Source: an uncultured Azospirillum sp. (GTDB lineage Bacteria > Pseudomonadota > Alphaproteobacteria > RF32 > CAG-239). From it: DNA of 16,226 nt. The notes beneath the pieces were generated by a model. The model did no database searches. It saw only the letters and a list, made by a program, of their open reading frames with translations, and had not been told where the DNA came from. Numbering within the stretch: the stretch's first letter is position 1; each line of letters begins with the position of its first letter. The translations under genes were made by a program, and so were the position numbers. The stretch is taken from assembly GCA_902489675.1 (NCBI GenBank), contig CABUAP010000011.1, positions 1-16,226 of the forward strand, written 5' to 3'. Positions 1 to 7,098 of this stretch are shown here, in pieces.

Positions 1-335
1 AATTTTCCATTTTTTTTATATTTAAGGGTTAACACTGTTAGTCTGTTCAAGTTTTCACTCAAATGTTCCGACAGCAGCAACCAATAAACAAAGGCAAAAC
101 CTAAATTTATGACAGCAAACATACGAATAATTGAATAGAAAAATTGAACAGACTAATTTTATTATGTCTTCATTGTATATTTTTTTGTCACAAATTGCAA
201 GTAAAATTCTTATTTTTGTCATTTTAAAGCAATCATTGACAAAAATTCATATTGACTCCGATATAGACAGATACAGACATTCTTCCTCCGTTGTACACGG
301 CGGTAGACCAAGCTTTGCAAACAAGATCCGGAAAT
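1..335. other. AT-rich gene-free region downstream of slt
   Basis: No convincing coding sequence lies in these 335 bases. The only long open frame on the plus strand runs on into the antisense of slt and has no recognisable protein content. The region is clearly AT-richer than the genes. It holds a long inverted repeat (38-156, listed separately) and a short palindrome, TAACAcTGTTA, at 30-40. I saw no tRNA-like cloverleaf and no hairpin with a T-run that would end the slt transcript. Confidence 0.7.
38..156. repeat. Near-perfect 25/26-bp inverted repeat, MITE-like
   Basis: The left arm (38-62) and right arm (131-156) are reverse complements apart from two mismatches and one single-base gap. 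The outer 13 bases are perfect: TTAGTCTGTTCAA at 38-50 against TTGAACAGACTAA at 144-156. The arms enclose 68 non-coding bases. A TA dinucleotide sits at the outer edge of each arm (39-40 and 154-155), as expected for a small non-autonomous element of the IS630/Tc1-mariner type that duplicates TA. It could instead be a long-stem RNA or an invertible segment. The arms are seen directly; the mobile-element reading is inference. Confidence 0.5.
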
Positions 336-2084
336 TTATTTTACATCATCCAAAAGCGGCCATTTTCCGGCCAAAAACTGCGACAGACTTTGCGGTTTTT
401 GTCCCAGCCGTGACGAATACATCCAATAGTTGGTGATTACCCGTTTAACATAAAGGCGCGTTTCCCGCCATGGAATCATTTCCATAAACAACAGCGGATC
501 GTCTTCGTAATCCAGTTTTTCCACCCAGCGTTTCAAATTATGGGGACCGCCGTTATAAGAAGCGGCAAGGAAAATCAGATTGTCGCCGACAAAATCTTTT
601 TGCCGCAGACGACTGACATAATCCTGACCGATGGTCAAATTGATATCTTTATCAAGCAGGGGCTGCCAGTTTTTCTTATAACTTTTGTCGCCGGTCACCT
701 CGGCTGCCGTTGCCGGCATCACCTGCATCAACCCGCAGGCTCCGGCATGACTCCGAACAATTGGCGAAAACAGCGATTCCTGACGGGTCAACGCCCATAC
801 CCAAGCCGGATGAACATCCCAACCGTTTTTCGGCTGCCACGCCGGATAAGGATAGATAAAGACATCATAAGCACGCCCTTTATCATAGTTTTTCAGGCGA
901 TCGGCCGTCACATAACTGAGATTGGCCAAGCTATATTGATGGCTGAGATAAAGCAGCAATTCCTTCTGGCGGATATTAAATTTTCCGTAATTATAACGCA
1001 GATCACTTTCCGCAAGATCATTCTGTCCTGCCGCCAACAGCAAAACGGCACGGCGGATTTCCGGTGACGAAACAATTTCCCGGCGATAGGACTTGTCATT
1101 AAGATTATTAAAATGGCTCTTCAAATTCCAATCATAATCTACTTTTTCCGTCAGCATATAGCGTGCCAAAATCCCGTAAAACGTCCGCGGATAATGTGTG
1201 GCAATTCGCAAATTTGCCGTTGCTTCATCGGGGCGCTTCAGTTTGATGTTGGCGCGATACGCCCAATAAGCACCGGCGGCAATCAACCACGGATCATTGT
1301 TTTTCAACCGCGCCAGCCTGCCGAAATAGTCTGCTGCCAATTTATAATTTTTTTGTTTCCAGGCTGCCAAACCGCCAAACCAACTGGCTGTGGCATCTTT
1401 GCTGCGCAAAATCGGCCGACGGCTCCATTTCAAAGCCTGCTTAACATCACCGTCTAAAAAATAAGCCGAGGCTAAAGTTGCGCTCATGGCATCATAATTC
1501 TTTACCGGCATTACCCGCTTAAAACGCGCATCATTTAAGACCGCCGCCGCCTTCTTATGTTTGCTTTGCCGAACGGCAAGCAGGAAATCATCTATTTTTT
1601 CTCGCGCATACTGACGATCATTTGCTTTCAGATTTTTGTAGCTGTCTTTATACCAGCTGTATGAAGCATGAATTTTCTTCTTTTTTTCCGCGGCGGGTTT
1701 AGCCGGTTTATATCCCGGCGCCTTGGTTACAGACAAGTTGAGAATCCGCGGATACTGAGGAAGGCTTTTGTATTGTTTCAGCCATGCCTGCAGCTCCTCA
1801 TAAGAAGATTTATAATCTTTATGCAGATATTTTTCCGCCAAAACGTGTCCCAGCAAAATTTTATTTTTCAGTTTTTTCTGCCGTGCTTCCGCTTCTTCAA
1901 AATCCCCTTGCCTGATTGAAGCAAAAATATCTTTATATACCTCTACTTCTTTGGCAGAGATATCCGAACGCTCCAAAATCTGCCGATATAAAGCATCATC
2001 AATGATTTTAAAATCTTTTGACGCCGCTGTCGCTCCCCAAGGGAGCAGCAGCAGCGCCAAAAACAATATCAAAACCTTTTTCAA
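336..2084 (-). CDS. slt: Soluble lytic murein transglycosylase
   Basis: Periplasmic enzyme that cleaves the MurNAc-GlcNAc bond of peptidoglycan and leaves 1,6-anhydro ends. The 582-aa protein starts with a clear signal peptide (hydrophobic core 5-16, probable cleavage after ATA-A near residue 21). A long alpha-helical region (about 25-420), like the Slt70 superhelical ring, follows. The C-terminal lysozyme-like SLT domain covers about 425-560. Its signatures are the catalytic Glu436 in RQESLF, GLMQVMPATA at 451-460, and AASYNGGPHNLKRW at 507-520. The start is TTG at 2084, preceded by an AGGA Shine-Dalgarno sequence and placed directly before the signal peptide. The gene lies 18 bases after the neighbouring secreted-protein gene, so it is probably the last gene of that operon. 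Length and motifs fit family 1A. Confidence 0.93.
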   Translation of the reverse strand: MKKVLILFLALLLLPWGATAASKDFKIIDDALYRQILERSDISAKEVEVYKDIFASIRQGDFEEAEARQKKLKNKILLGHVLAEKYLHKDYKSSYEELQAWLKQYKSLPQYPRILNLSVTKAPGYKPAKPAAEKKKKIHASYSWYKDSYKNLKANDRQYAREKIDDFLLAVRQSKHKKAAAVLNDARFKRVMPVKNYDAMSATLASAYFLDGDVKQALKWSRRPILRSKDATASWFGGLAAWKQKNYKLAADYFGRLARLKNNDPWLIAAGAYWAYRANIKLKRPDEATANLRIATHYPRTFYGILARYMLTEKVDYDWNLKSHFNNLNDKSYRREIVSSPEIRRAVLLLAAGQNDLAESDLRYNYGKFNIRQKELLLYLSHQYSLANLSYVTADRLKNYDKGRAYDVFIYPYPAWQPKNGWDVHPAWVWALTRQESLFSPIVRSHAGACGLMQVMPATAAEVTGDKSYKKNWQPLLDKDINLTIGQDYVSRLRQKDFVGDNLIFLAASYNGGPHNLKRWVEKLDYEDDPLLFMEMIPWRETRLYVKRVITNYWMYSSRLGQKPQSLSQFLAGKWPLLDDVK

Positions 2085-2102
2085 CTTTTTTCCTGCAAAA
2101 AC

Positions 2103-2801
2103 TTACACCTGTTTAATCCAACGGATTTTTCCCGCACACTCACGCTGTGTCATCCCCTTGACCCGGCAGCGGTTGACAACAATATTGGGCTGCCGATCCA
2201 TACTGTAACAACCATCGCCCAGCAAACCATAATCAAAATGATTTTCCACGCCCGGTTCTACATCGCTGAAGGTTAAAACCGTTTCCATCCCCTGCCATTT
2301 TAAGCGATAACTGAGATTTGAAAGTTTTACCGGCAAAGTCGTCAAAACGGCAAAACGGGCACTGCAGCGCGTACGTCCCGACGGACTGCGATAAACGCTG
2401 AAATCTTTCATATAAAGCATGATCAATTCGTCTTCTTCATGTTCTTCCGTCGTTTCCACCGTCACACCGCCAACTGTAGAATAGCGGCGATAAGGCTGCT
2501 TGGCCGGCGCAGCTTTCGCCGGCTGTTTTTTACCGTACGCATAATCAAAAGGCGAACTGACCGGTTGTTTTTCAATTTCGGCTTCTTCCGCCTGTCGAGA
2601 AGTGTCAACGACAGAATAAGCGCTCTCTTCTGCCTTTTCTGCACGAACCTCGTTGCGAACGGCTGCCGGCGCGGCGGCTTTTTGCGCTGCAGGCGCACCG
2701 GCCGCAGAAGCAGCTCCGAAATACTGAGCGGCGGCAGGCTGTCCGAAAAGCAGACCAGCGGCAACAACCGAAATCAGCTTATATTTATCCATCCTACTCA
2801 C
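2103..2801 (-). CDS. Secreted four-cysteine protein of unknown function (paralogue A)
   Basis: I do not recognise the family. The 232-aa protein has a signal peptide (hydrophobic stretch about 8-20, likely cleavage after PAAA near 25), then a low-complexity Ala/Pro/Glu linker to about residue 120, then a compact domain at about 125-232. This domain contains Cys146, Trp169, Cys198, Cys212 and Cys222. The spacings Cys-x22-Trp and Cys-x13-Cys are identical in the upstream gene product, so the two are probably diverged tandem duplicates with disulfides in the periplasm. The chosen GTG start has GAGG five bases ahead; an ATG at 2792 is a possible alternative and leaves the signal peptide intact. 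The gene sits between its paralogue and slt with gaps of 17 and 18 bases, which indicates co-transcription and an envelope role. Confidence 0.75.
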   Translation of the reverse strand: MSRMDKYKLISVVAAGLLFGQPAAAQYFGAASAAGAPAAQKAAAPAAVRNEVRAEKAEESAYSVVDTSRQAEEAEIEKQPVSSPFDYAYGKKQPAKAAPAKQPYRRYSTVGGVTVETTEEHEEDELIMLYMKDFSVYRSPSGRTRCSARFAVLTTLPVKLSNLSYRLKWQGMETVLTFSDVEPGVENHFDYGLLGDGCYSMDRQPNIVVNRCRVKGMTQRECAGKIRWIKQV

Positions 2802-2818
2802 CGCTCCCTCGCCAATTC

Positions 2819-3559
2819 TTATTTAATACCACCGATGATGCTGCCGGCAGAATTCATGGCATCGATTGTTTTAGAATAAACGCCGGCGGCTTCGTTTTTA
2901 CTTTCCTGTTTTTTAGCTTCTTCACGACTGTTCAGCTCATCCGGGGTAATTTCTTTAAAGTCCAGATAATACTGAGCATCTTCGGGAGAAACATATTTAA
3001 ACAAGCGTCCGCAGGGGCTTTCCTGAGAAGCGCGGCGTGCAGATCTGCCGCCGGAAGCAAGACCTTCGGCCGTGCATGATTTTACTTCAAAATCAACTTT
3101 TTCGATCAGCAAAAAGCAACGATCCGTATTGATGCGGTTATTGACTGTCACCTGTTTATACGGTTTTAGCGCCGGCACTTCAATCATGGTGTTGACATCT
3201 TTGGATGTACGTCTTTCCGTTTCCGAATAAGCACGATTGCGGTTACGATTCTTTTTTTCCGCATCTTCATCTTTTTCGGCATTGATCACACTTTCGAGAG
3301 AAGCGTCTTTCCAGGTAAAATCCAACATGGCTTCTTTGAGGTTATAAGCCGAACGGTTATAAAAAGTAGTGTTAAAATCACAGGCAATAACCTCGCCTTC
3401 CCGATTTTGCACCGGAGTAATATCATGGATTTTAAACAGCAATTCTTCCGTTTTGTCCTCATCGGCTGCGGAAACCGCCTGCTGCGCCGCCGCCGAACCG
3501 ATATTGGCTGTCAAAACGGCTCCGAGAGCCAGACTGAAAACTTTTTTGCTAATACTCAT
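2819..3559 (-). CDS. Secreted four-cysteine protein of unknown function (paralogue B)
   Basis: Not recognised. The 246-aa protein has a signal peptide (hydrophobic about 8-20, cleavage likely after SAAA near 25) and a domain spanning about 38-195 with Cys60, Trp83, Cys148, Cys162 and Cys183. Compared with the next gene's product, the spacings Cys60-Trp83 (23) and Cys148-Cys162 (14) are the same. A charged Asn/Arg/Lys/Glu-rich insert at about 93-122 interrupts the domain, and a helical tail (about 200-246) is extra. The ATG start has AAGGAAAG upstream at good spacing. It is the first gene of the B-A-slt operon, 88 bases downstream of the UDG stop, with a candidate promoter in that gap. An envelope function linked to peptidoglycan turnover is inferred from the neighbours only. 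Confidence 0.78.
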   Translation of the reverse strand: MSISKKVFSLALGAVLTANIGSAAAQQAVSAADEDKTEELLFKIHDITPVQNREGEVIACDFNTTFYNRSAYNLKEAMLDFTWKDASLESVINAEKDEDAEKKNRNRNRAYSETERRTSKDVNTMIEVPALKPYKQVTVNNRINTDRCFLLIEKVDFEVKSCTAEGLASGGRSARRASQESPCGRLFKYVSPEDAQYYLDFKEITPDELNSREEAKKQESKNEAAGVYSKTIDAMNSAGSIIGGIK

Positions 3560-3599
3560 TTTGCTTTCCTTAAAAAGTTATTTATTAAGATTTTACCGA

Positions 3600-3629
3600 A
3601 TAATAATTCAATTTTTTAAAATTTACCAA
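3600..3629 (-). promoter_or_regulatory. Candidate sigma70-type promoter of the B-A-slt operon
   Basis: Read on the minus strand, TTGGTA (3629-3624) is followed after 18 bases by TATTAT (3605-3600). These match the -35 and -10 consensus at 4/6 and 5/6. It lies in the 88-base gap behind the UDG gene and would give a leader of roughly 30 bases. The surroundings are AT-rich, so chance matches are likely. Confidence 0.38.
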
Positions 3630-3647
3630 CAAATTATGAACAAAAAC

Positions 3648-4418
3648 CTAATTATTTTGCAATTTTTTTGCCAAACGCAGTAAATCTGCCCATACTTTTG
3701 CCTTTTGCGCCGGATTGCGCAACAGATACGCCGGATGAAAACTGGCCAAAAGCGCAGCTTCGTCCCCTTTAAGCGTTTTATACGCCAGCCATTTGCCGCG
3801 CAATCTCGAAATCGGTTCTTCGTTATCCAATAAGCTGTTGGCCGCGCTGCCGCCGAGAACCAGCAGAATTTCAGGTTTGATCAACTCAATCTGCCGCCGG
3901 AGAAAGGGCAGACAAACCGCCACTTCGGCGCTGGTCGGCGTCCGGTTTCCCGGCGGACGCCACGGCAGGACATTGGTAATGTAAACCTTGCCGCGATCAA
4001 GTCCGACGGCAGCCAGCATCTTGTCCAAAAGATGTCCGCTGCGGCCGACAAACGGCTCGCCGATTCTGTCTTCGTCCGCCCCCGGCGCTTCACCGATAAT
4101 CATAATTTTGGCCTGCGGATTTCCGCCGCCGAAAACGGTTTTGTTGGAAGTCAGCTTCAATGAGCAGCCGTCAAAGACTTCCACCGCTGCCCGCAGTTCA
4201 TCAAGCGTGGATGCCGCTTCGCAGATATCACGCGCATTTTTGCAGGCTTTCAGACTCATCTGTGCCAAATCGGTAATTGCCGGCCGCGCCGATGCATCCG
4301 CCGCAGCGGCAGAAACCGGCGGCTGCGGCTTTTGCTGCACGCAACCGGGAACATCGCCGCAGATTGCATCCACACCTGCGGCCAAATACCATTCCAACAA
4401 TTCTTTTTCATTCATCAT
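3648..4418 (-). CDS. Family 4 (type-a) uracil-DNA glycosylase, variant iron-sulfur ligands
   Basis: Removes uracil from DNA to start base-excision repair. Numbered from the ATG at 4418 (256 aa), the UDG superfamily motifs are GEAPGADED at 109-117 with PFVGRSG following, WRPPGNRTPT at 153-162, and the second catalytic motif HPAYLL at 228-233. Canonical family 4 enzymes bind a 4Fe-4S cluster through CxxC, the Cys of CRPPGNR and a later Cys. Here only Cys85 (FDGC, first Cys replaced by Phe) and Cys169 remain, and Trp153 replaces the third. The N-terminal tail (residues 2-50) is Ala/Pro-rich. Upstream in-frame TTG codons reach 4454, but the usual alphaproteobacterial N-terminus (MNEKELLEWYLAAGVDAI-like) begins at one of the two adjacent ATGs (4418 or 4415). 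No strong Shine-Dalgarno sequence supports either. The gene is divergent from the TPR gene. Confidence 0.9.
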   Translation of the reverse strand: MMNEKELLEWYLAAGVDAICGDVPGCVQQKPQPPVSAAAADASARPAITDLAQMSLKACKNARDICEAASTLDELRAAVEVFDGCSLKLTSNKTVFGGGNPQAKIMIIGEAPGADEDRIGEPFVGRSGHLLDKMLAAVGLDRGKVYITNVLPWRPPGNRTPTSAEVAVCLPFLRRQIELIKPEILLVLGGSAANSLLDNEEPISRLRGKWLAYKTLKGDEAALLASFHPAYLLRNPAQKAKVWADLLRLAKKLQNN

Positions 4419-4536
4419 GGACAATATGCTATGCTTATCCGTTTTCTTTTGCAAACAAATAATTAAATTATCTTCATATTATTATATTTCTGTTGTAAGA
4501 TAGGCGAGTCTGAACTAAACTGGAGCCGCCTGAAAA

Positions 4537-6372
4537 ATGAACGGAGTAATAAAAGTGATCGAAAAAGCTGCTTATATATTGTCTGTCCTGATCGGAATTA
4601 TCATTGCCAATTCCTGCACATTGTTTAACACCAAACCGCCGGCGCCGACGGATATTCCGGCGGCAGCGACGGAAGTAGAAGCCAAAGAACAGACCGCTGC
4701 CCCCGCCCGGCAAAATTACGGCAGTTACCTTGCCGGCAGAGTCGCCCACATCCGCCACGACCTGAACAAAGCCGCAGACTATTACAAACAAGCAGTTCCG
4801 TACGTTCCCGGTAAACAAATGCTGCCAAACCAGCTTTATATCATTCTTACCTCGCAGGGACGGATTGACGAGGCCGTAAAATATACCAAAATGGCAAGGG
4901 AAAATGGTGACGAAAGCCCGTTTATTGATATGATCGAAGCAATCGACCTAACCAAAAAAGGAGATTATGAAGGAGCAATCAATGCCATCGGCAAATCAAA
5001 AAATCCTATTGCCGACAATGTGTTCAATCCTCTGATTTCCGCATGGAACTATGCTGGTTTAAAAGATGGCAAAAAAGCCATGGAAGCCTTGGCACCGCTG
5101 GTTGAAAATCCTGCTTTCAAACCGTTGTATCTTTTCCATGCCGGCGCCATCAACGACTATCTCGGCAACAATAAAGCCGCCGAAGCCCACTACACGGCGT
5201 TGATCAATATCCGTCACATGGAACTGGCTGTTTTTCCGCTGCAGGTTATCTCCAACTTTTATCTGCGCAGAGGAGAACCCGACAAAGCTCTGCGGGCGGC
5301 CAGTCTGGCCATTAATAAAGATAACCTGATGATGAAAACCGTCATTGATGATATCAAAAAATCCGATTCGGGCATTGAGCCGATCTTAAAACAACCGGAA
5401 ATCGGATTATCCGATGCTTTGTTCAGTATAGCCTTGCTTCTGATGCAAGACGGCAGCAATCCCGATCTGGCTGTTTTGTTTGCCTCGCTTTCTTCTTACT
5501 GCGCGCCGCAATATCCCCTGCCGTTGCTGCTGACGGCCGATATTTTGGAAAAACGCGAACTCTATACCGAAGCCAATCAGGCCTATCGAAAAATTTCTCC
5601 TGACAGCTACGCCTATTATACCGCGCAATTCCAAATCGGCAAAAACCTCATAAAATCGGAAAATTATGCCGAAGCCGAAAAAATCTTTCGCAAATTATAT
5701 GCCGATTATCCGCCCAACCCGGATATTTTGACCAATTTGGGCGAAGTAGCCAGGATCAATCACAAATATGCCGAAGCCGCAAAATTCTATCAAAAAGCCA
5801 TCGACAGCTATCCGGGCGATTCTGTGGCCGAAGTATGGCCCTTGTATTTTGCCATCGGCATATCTTACAGCGCCGCCGGCAACAACGAGTTGGCAGAACA
5901 ATATCTGCGCAAAGTGCTGTCACTGCGTCCCAACCGCATGACCCAAAACCATCTCGGCTATATTTTGCTGTTACAAAACAAAAATCCGGAAGAAGCCTTT
6001 GAACTGATCGTTTCCGCCTATAATCCCAATGGCGGCGACGGTACCGTTACCGACAGTCTGGGCTGGGCTTTTTATAAAATTGGTGATTATGAACAGGCGG
6101 TAAAATATTTGGAAAAAGCCTCGGACCAGGCGCCGTCGGAAGCCGTTATTTATGATCATCTCGGCGATGCCTACTGGCAAGTCGGCCGTAAACGCGAAGC
6201 CGTGTTCCAGTGGAATCATGCTTTGGGTTTGAAAGATGACACCGGTGAATTTAACCGTCAGGCAACATTGAAGAAACTGGAAAACGGCTTGGAAAAGCCG
6301 ACCGTGCTCCCCTTTGACCAAAAAGAAATAGACAAACAGATTGAACGACTGAAAGCAAAAGAAAACAGCTGA
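4537..6372 (+). CDS. Exported TPR-repeat protein, possible lipoprotein
   Basis: The 611-aa protein consists mostly of helix-turn-helix TPR repeats (about 60-570). The clearest repeats are at 365-430, 436-470 and 505-570, where GWAFYKIGDYEQAVKYLEKA and GDAYWQVGRKREAVFQWNHAL fit the TPR consensus. TPRs are protein-interaction scaffolds; the partner is unknown. The N-terminus has a hydrophobic segment (12-24) ending ANSC, a weak lipobox that would make Cys27 the lipidated residue, then a Pro/Ala/Glu linker. If lipidated, it would depend on Lnt, encoded in this window. A GTG at 4555 has a better-spaced Shine-Dalgarno sequence (GGAG, 8 bases) than the ATG at 4537, and gives 605 aa with a more compact signal peptide. 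Proteins of this type adjoin UDG genes in other alphaproteobacteria, as I recall. The stop abuts the stop of the convergent DUF1150 gene. Confidence 0.85.
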   Translation: MNGVIKVIEKAAYILSVLIGIIIANSCTLFNTKPPAPTDIPAAATEVEAKEQTAAPARQNYGSYLAGRVAHIRHDLNKAADYYKQAVPYVPGKQMLPNQLYIILTSQGRIDEAVKYTKMARENGDESPFIDMIEAIDLTKKGDYEGAINAIGKSKNPIADNVFNPLISAWNYAGLKDGKKAMEALAPLVENPAFKPLYLFHAGAINDYLGNNKAAEAHYTALINIRHMELAVFPLQVISNFYLRRGEPDKALRAASLAINKDNLMMKTVIDDIKKSDSGIEPILKQPEIGLSDALFSIALLLMQDGSNPDLAVLFASLSSYCAPQYPLPLLLTADILEKRELYTEANQAYRKISPDSYAYYTAQFQIGKNLIKSENYAEAEKIFRKLYADYPPNPDILTNLGEVARINHKYAEAAKFYQKAIDSYPGDSVAEVWPLYFAIGISYSAAGNNELAEQYLRKVLSLRPNRMTQNHLGYILLLQNKNPEEAFELIVSAYNPNGGDGTVTDSLGWAFYKIGDYEQAVKYLEKASDQAPSEAVIYDHLGDAYWQVGRKREAVFQWNHALGLKDDTGEFNRQATLKKLENGLEKPTVLPFDQKEIDKQIERLKAKENS

Positions 6373-6606
6373 TCAGTGAACGCTTTGGGGCTCAAGATCA
6401 ATCTGGCGGGCTAACACAAAGGCAAAATCCCGGCTGTCGGCAATCGCCAGCGGGGTACCGTCTGCCGTGTAAACCCGCCAGATTTCCCCGTCATCCAGCT
6501 TATCGCTTTTCACAAAAGCCACTTCCTGATCATCCCAGTTCAACAAAGCCGCATATTCATCGTCTGTCAATTCAACATCTTCATCGGGAAATAAATCTTT
6601 TTTCAT
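6373..6606 (-). CDS. DUF1150 family protein
   Basis: A 77-aa acidic cytoplasmic protein of the DUF1150 family, which I know from alphaproteobacteria and which has no established function. Family features are the central VYTADGTPLAIADSRDFAFV segment (about 45-64) and the closing LEPQSVH, close to the family's typical VSVH end. There is no signal peptide or membrane segment. The ATG start has AGG seven bases upstream. The gene converges on the TPR gene with no bases between the two stop codons, which leaves no room for a terminator. It is transcribed away from infA. Confidence 0.82.
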   Translation of the reverse strand: MKKDLFPDEDVELTDDEYAALLNWDDQEVAFVKSDKLDDGEIWRVYTADGTPLAIADSRDFAFVLARQIDLEPQSVH

Positions 6607-6709
6607 GGTTCGCCTTTATAATAAGTATAACTTACGACTATATATACGCCGATAATTAATGTTTTGCTAATAAAAAATGTCTTTTTTGCGAAATAACAGC
6701 AGAAATAAT

Positions 6710-6738
6710 TTGCCAAAATAAAATTTAGGGTTTATACA
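6710..6738 (+). promoter_or_regulatory. Candidate infA promoter
   Basis: TTGCCA at 6710-6715 and TATACA at 6733-6738 are separated by exactly 17 bases and match the -35 and -10 consensus at 5/6 and 4/6. Transcription would begin near 6745, leaving about 25 bases of leader that includes the GAGG Shine-Dalgarno sequence. infA has no upstream co-directional gene close by, so a promoter is needed here. Confidence 0.55.
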
Positions 6739-6769
6739 CTTAGCTAAAAAAACAACGAGGTAAGAGTTT

Positions 6770-6988
6770 ATGAAAGAAGAATTGCTGGAACTGGCCGGAA
6801 CGGTTGTCGAAAAACTGCCCAATGCCATGTTTAGGGTCAAACTGGAAAACGGCGTGGAAATTCTGGCGCACACGGCCGGAAAAATGCGCAAATTCCGTAT
6901 CCGCGTCATGGTGGGCGACAAAGTCGACATCGAAATGACCCCGTATGATTTGACCAAAGGAAGAATTACCTTCCGTCACAAAGACTAA
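6770..6988 (+). CDS. infA: Translation initiation factor IF-1
   Basis: The 72-aa protein is a single S1-like OB-fold, the normal IF-1 length. It binds the ribosomal A site with IF-2 and IF-3 during initiation. Recognisable family segments are GTVVEKLPNAMFRVKLENG (10-28), HTAGKMRKFRIRV (34-46), GDKVDIEMTPYDLTKGRI (49-66) and the FRHKD end. The ATG is preceded by GAGG. It appears to be a single-gene transcript with its own promoter and a strong terminator 6 bases after the stop. The N-terminal MKEELLELAG replaces the more usual MAKEE start. Confidence 0.97.
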   Translation: MKEELLELAGTVVEKLPNAMFRVKLENGVEILAHTAGKMRKFRIRVMVGDKVDIEMTPYDLTKGRITFRHKD

Positions 6989-6993
6989 TCAGC

Positions 6994-7021
6994 AAAAAAC
7001 CCGGTTAATCCGGGATTTTTT
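6994..7021. terminator. Bidirectional intrinsic terminator between infA and yqaA/dedA
   Basis: A perfect CCCGG/CCGGG stem (7000-7004 with 7010-7014) and a TTAAT loop is flanked by six A (6994-6999) and six T (7016-7021). On either strand this gives a GC stem followed by a T-run. It can end infA on the plus strand and the leftward yqaA/dedA operon on the minus strand. Confidence 0.85.
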
Positions 7022-7032
7022 GTAAGATTTTC

Positions 7033-7091
7033 TCCGTTTGAAACAACGGATATAATTTTCTATAGCGGCAACAGCTTACAGCTATTGCCGC
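7033..7091. repeat. Two further hairpins in the infA/dedA convergent gap
   Basis: Hairpin one is TCCGTT/AACGGA (7033-7038 with 7045-7050, 6-base loop). Hairpin two is GCGGCAA/TTGCCGC (7065-7071 with 7085-7091), extended inward by AGC/GCT past one C-A mismatch, with a TTACA loop. Neither has a T-run, so they are not complete intrinsic terminators. They may protect the 3' end of the leftward mRNA or stall polymerase before the terminator at 6994-7021. Confidence 0.6.
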
Positions 7092-7098
7092 CAAAGTT

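Noticed and set aside
38..156. Inverted repeat read as an integron attC site
   Set aside because: The arms lack the RYYYAAC and GTTRRRY core sites in the required places, and no integrase or cassette arrangement is visible.
236..264. TTGACA at 236-241 as a rightward promoter
   Set aside because: No acceptable -10 lies at 16-18 bases, and the only downstream target would be antisense to slt.
131..436. 101-codon open frame on the plus strand at the left edge
   Set aside because: It starts at a TTG inside the inverted repeat, has no Shine-Dalgarno sequence, and its second half is antisense to the slt C-terminus. The protein shows no family features.
540..1067. 175-codon plus-strand frame and similar long frames opposite slt
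   Set aside because: They lie wholly inside slt, which has a clear signal peptide and catalytic motifs; the opposite frames show no recognisable protein.
4449..4510. Promoters in the UDG/TPR divergent gap
   Set aside because: Several TATAAT-like words occur in the AT-rich stretch, but none has a convincing -35 at proper distance on either strand.
4474..4818. Minus-strand frame across the UDG/TPR divergent region
   Set aside because: Low-complexity Arg-rich sequence opposite the TPR signal-peptide region, with no ribosome binding site and no family match.
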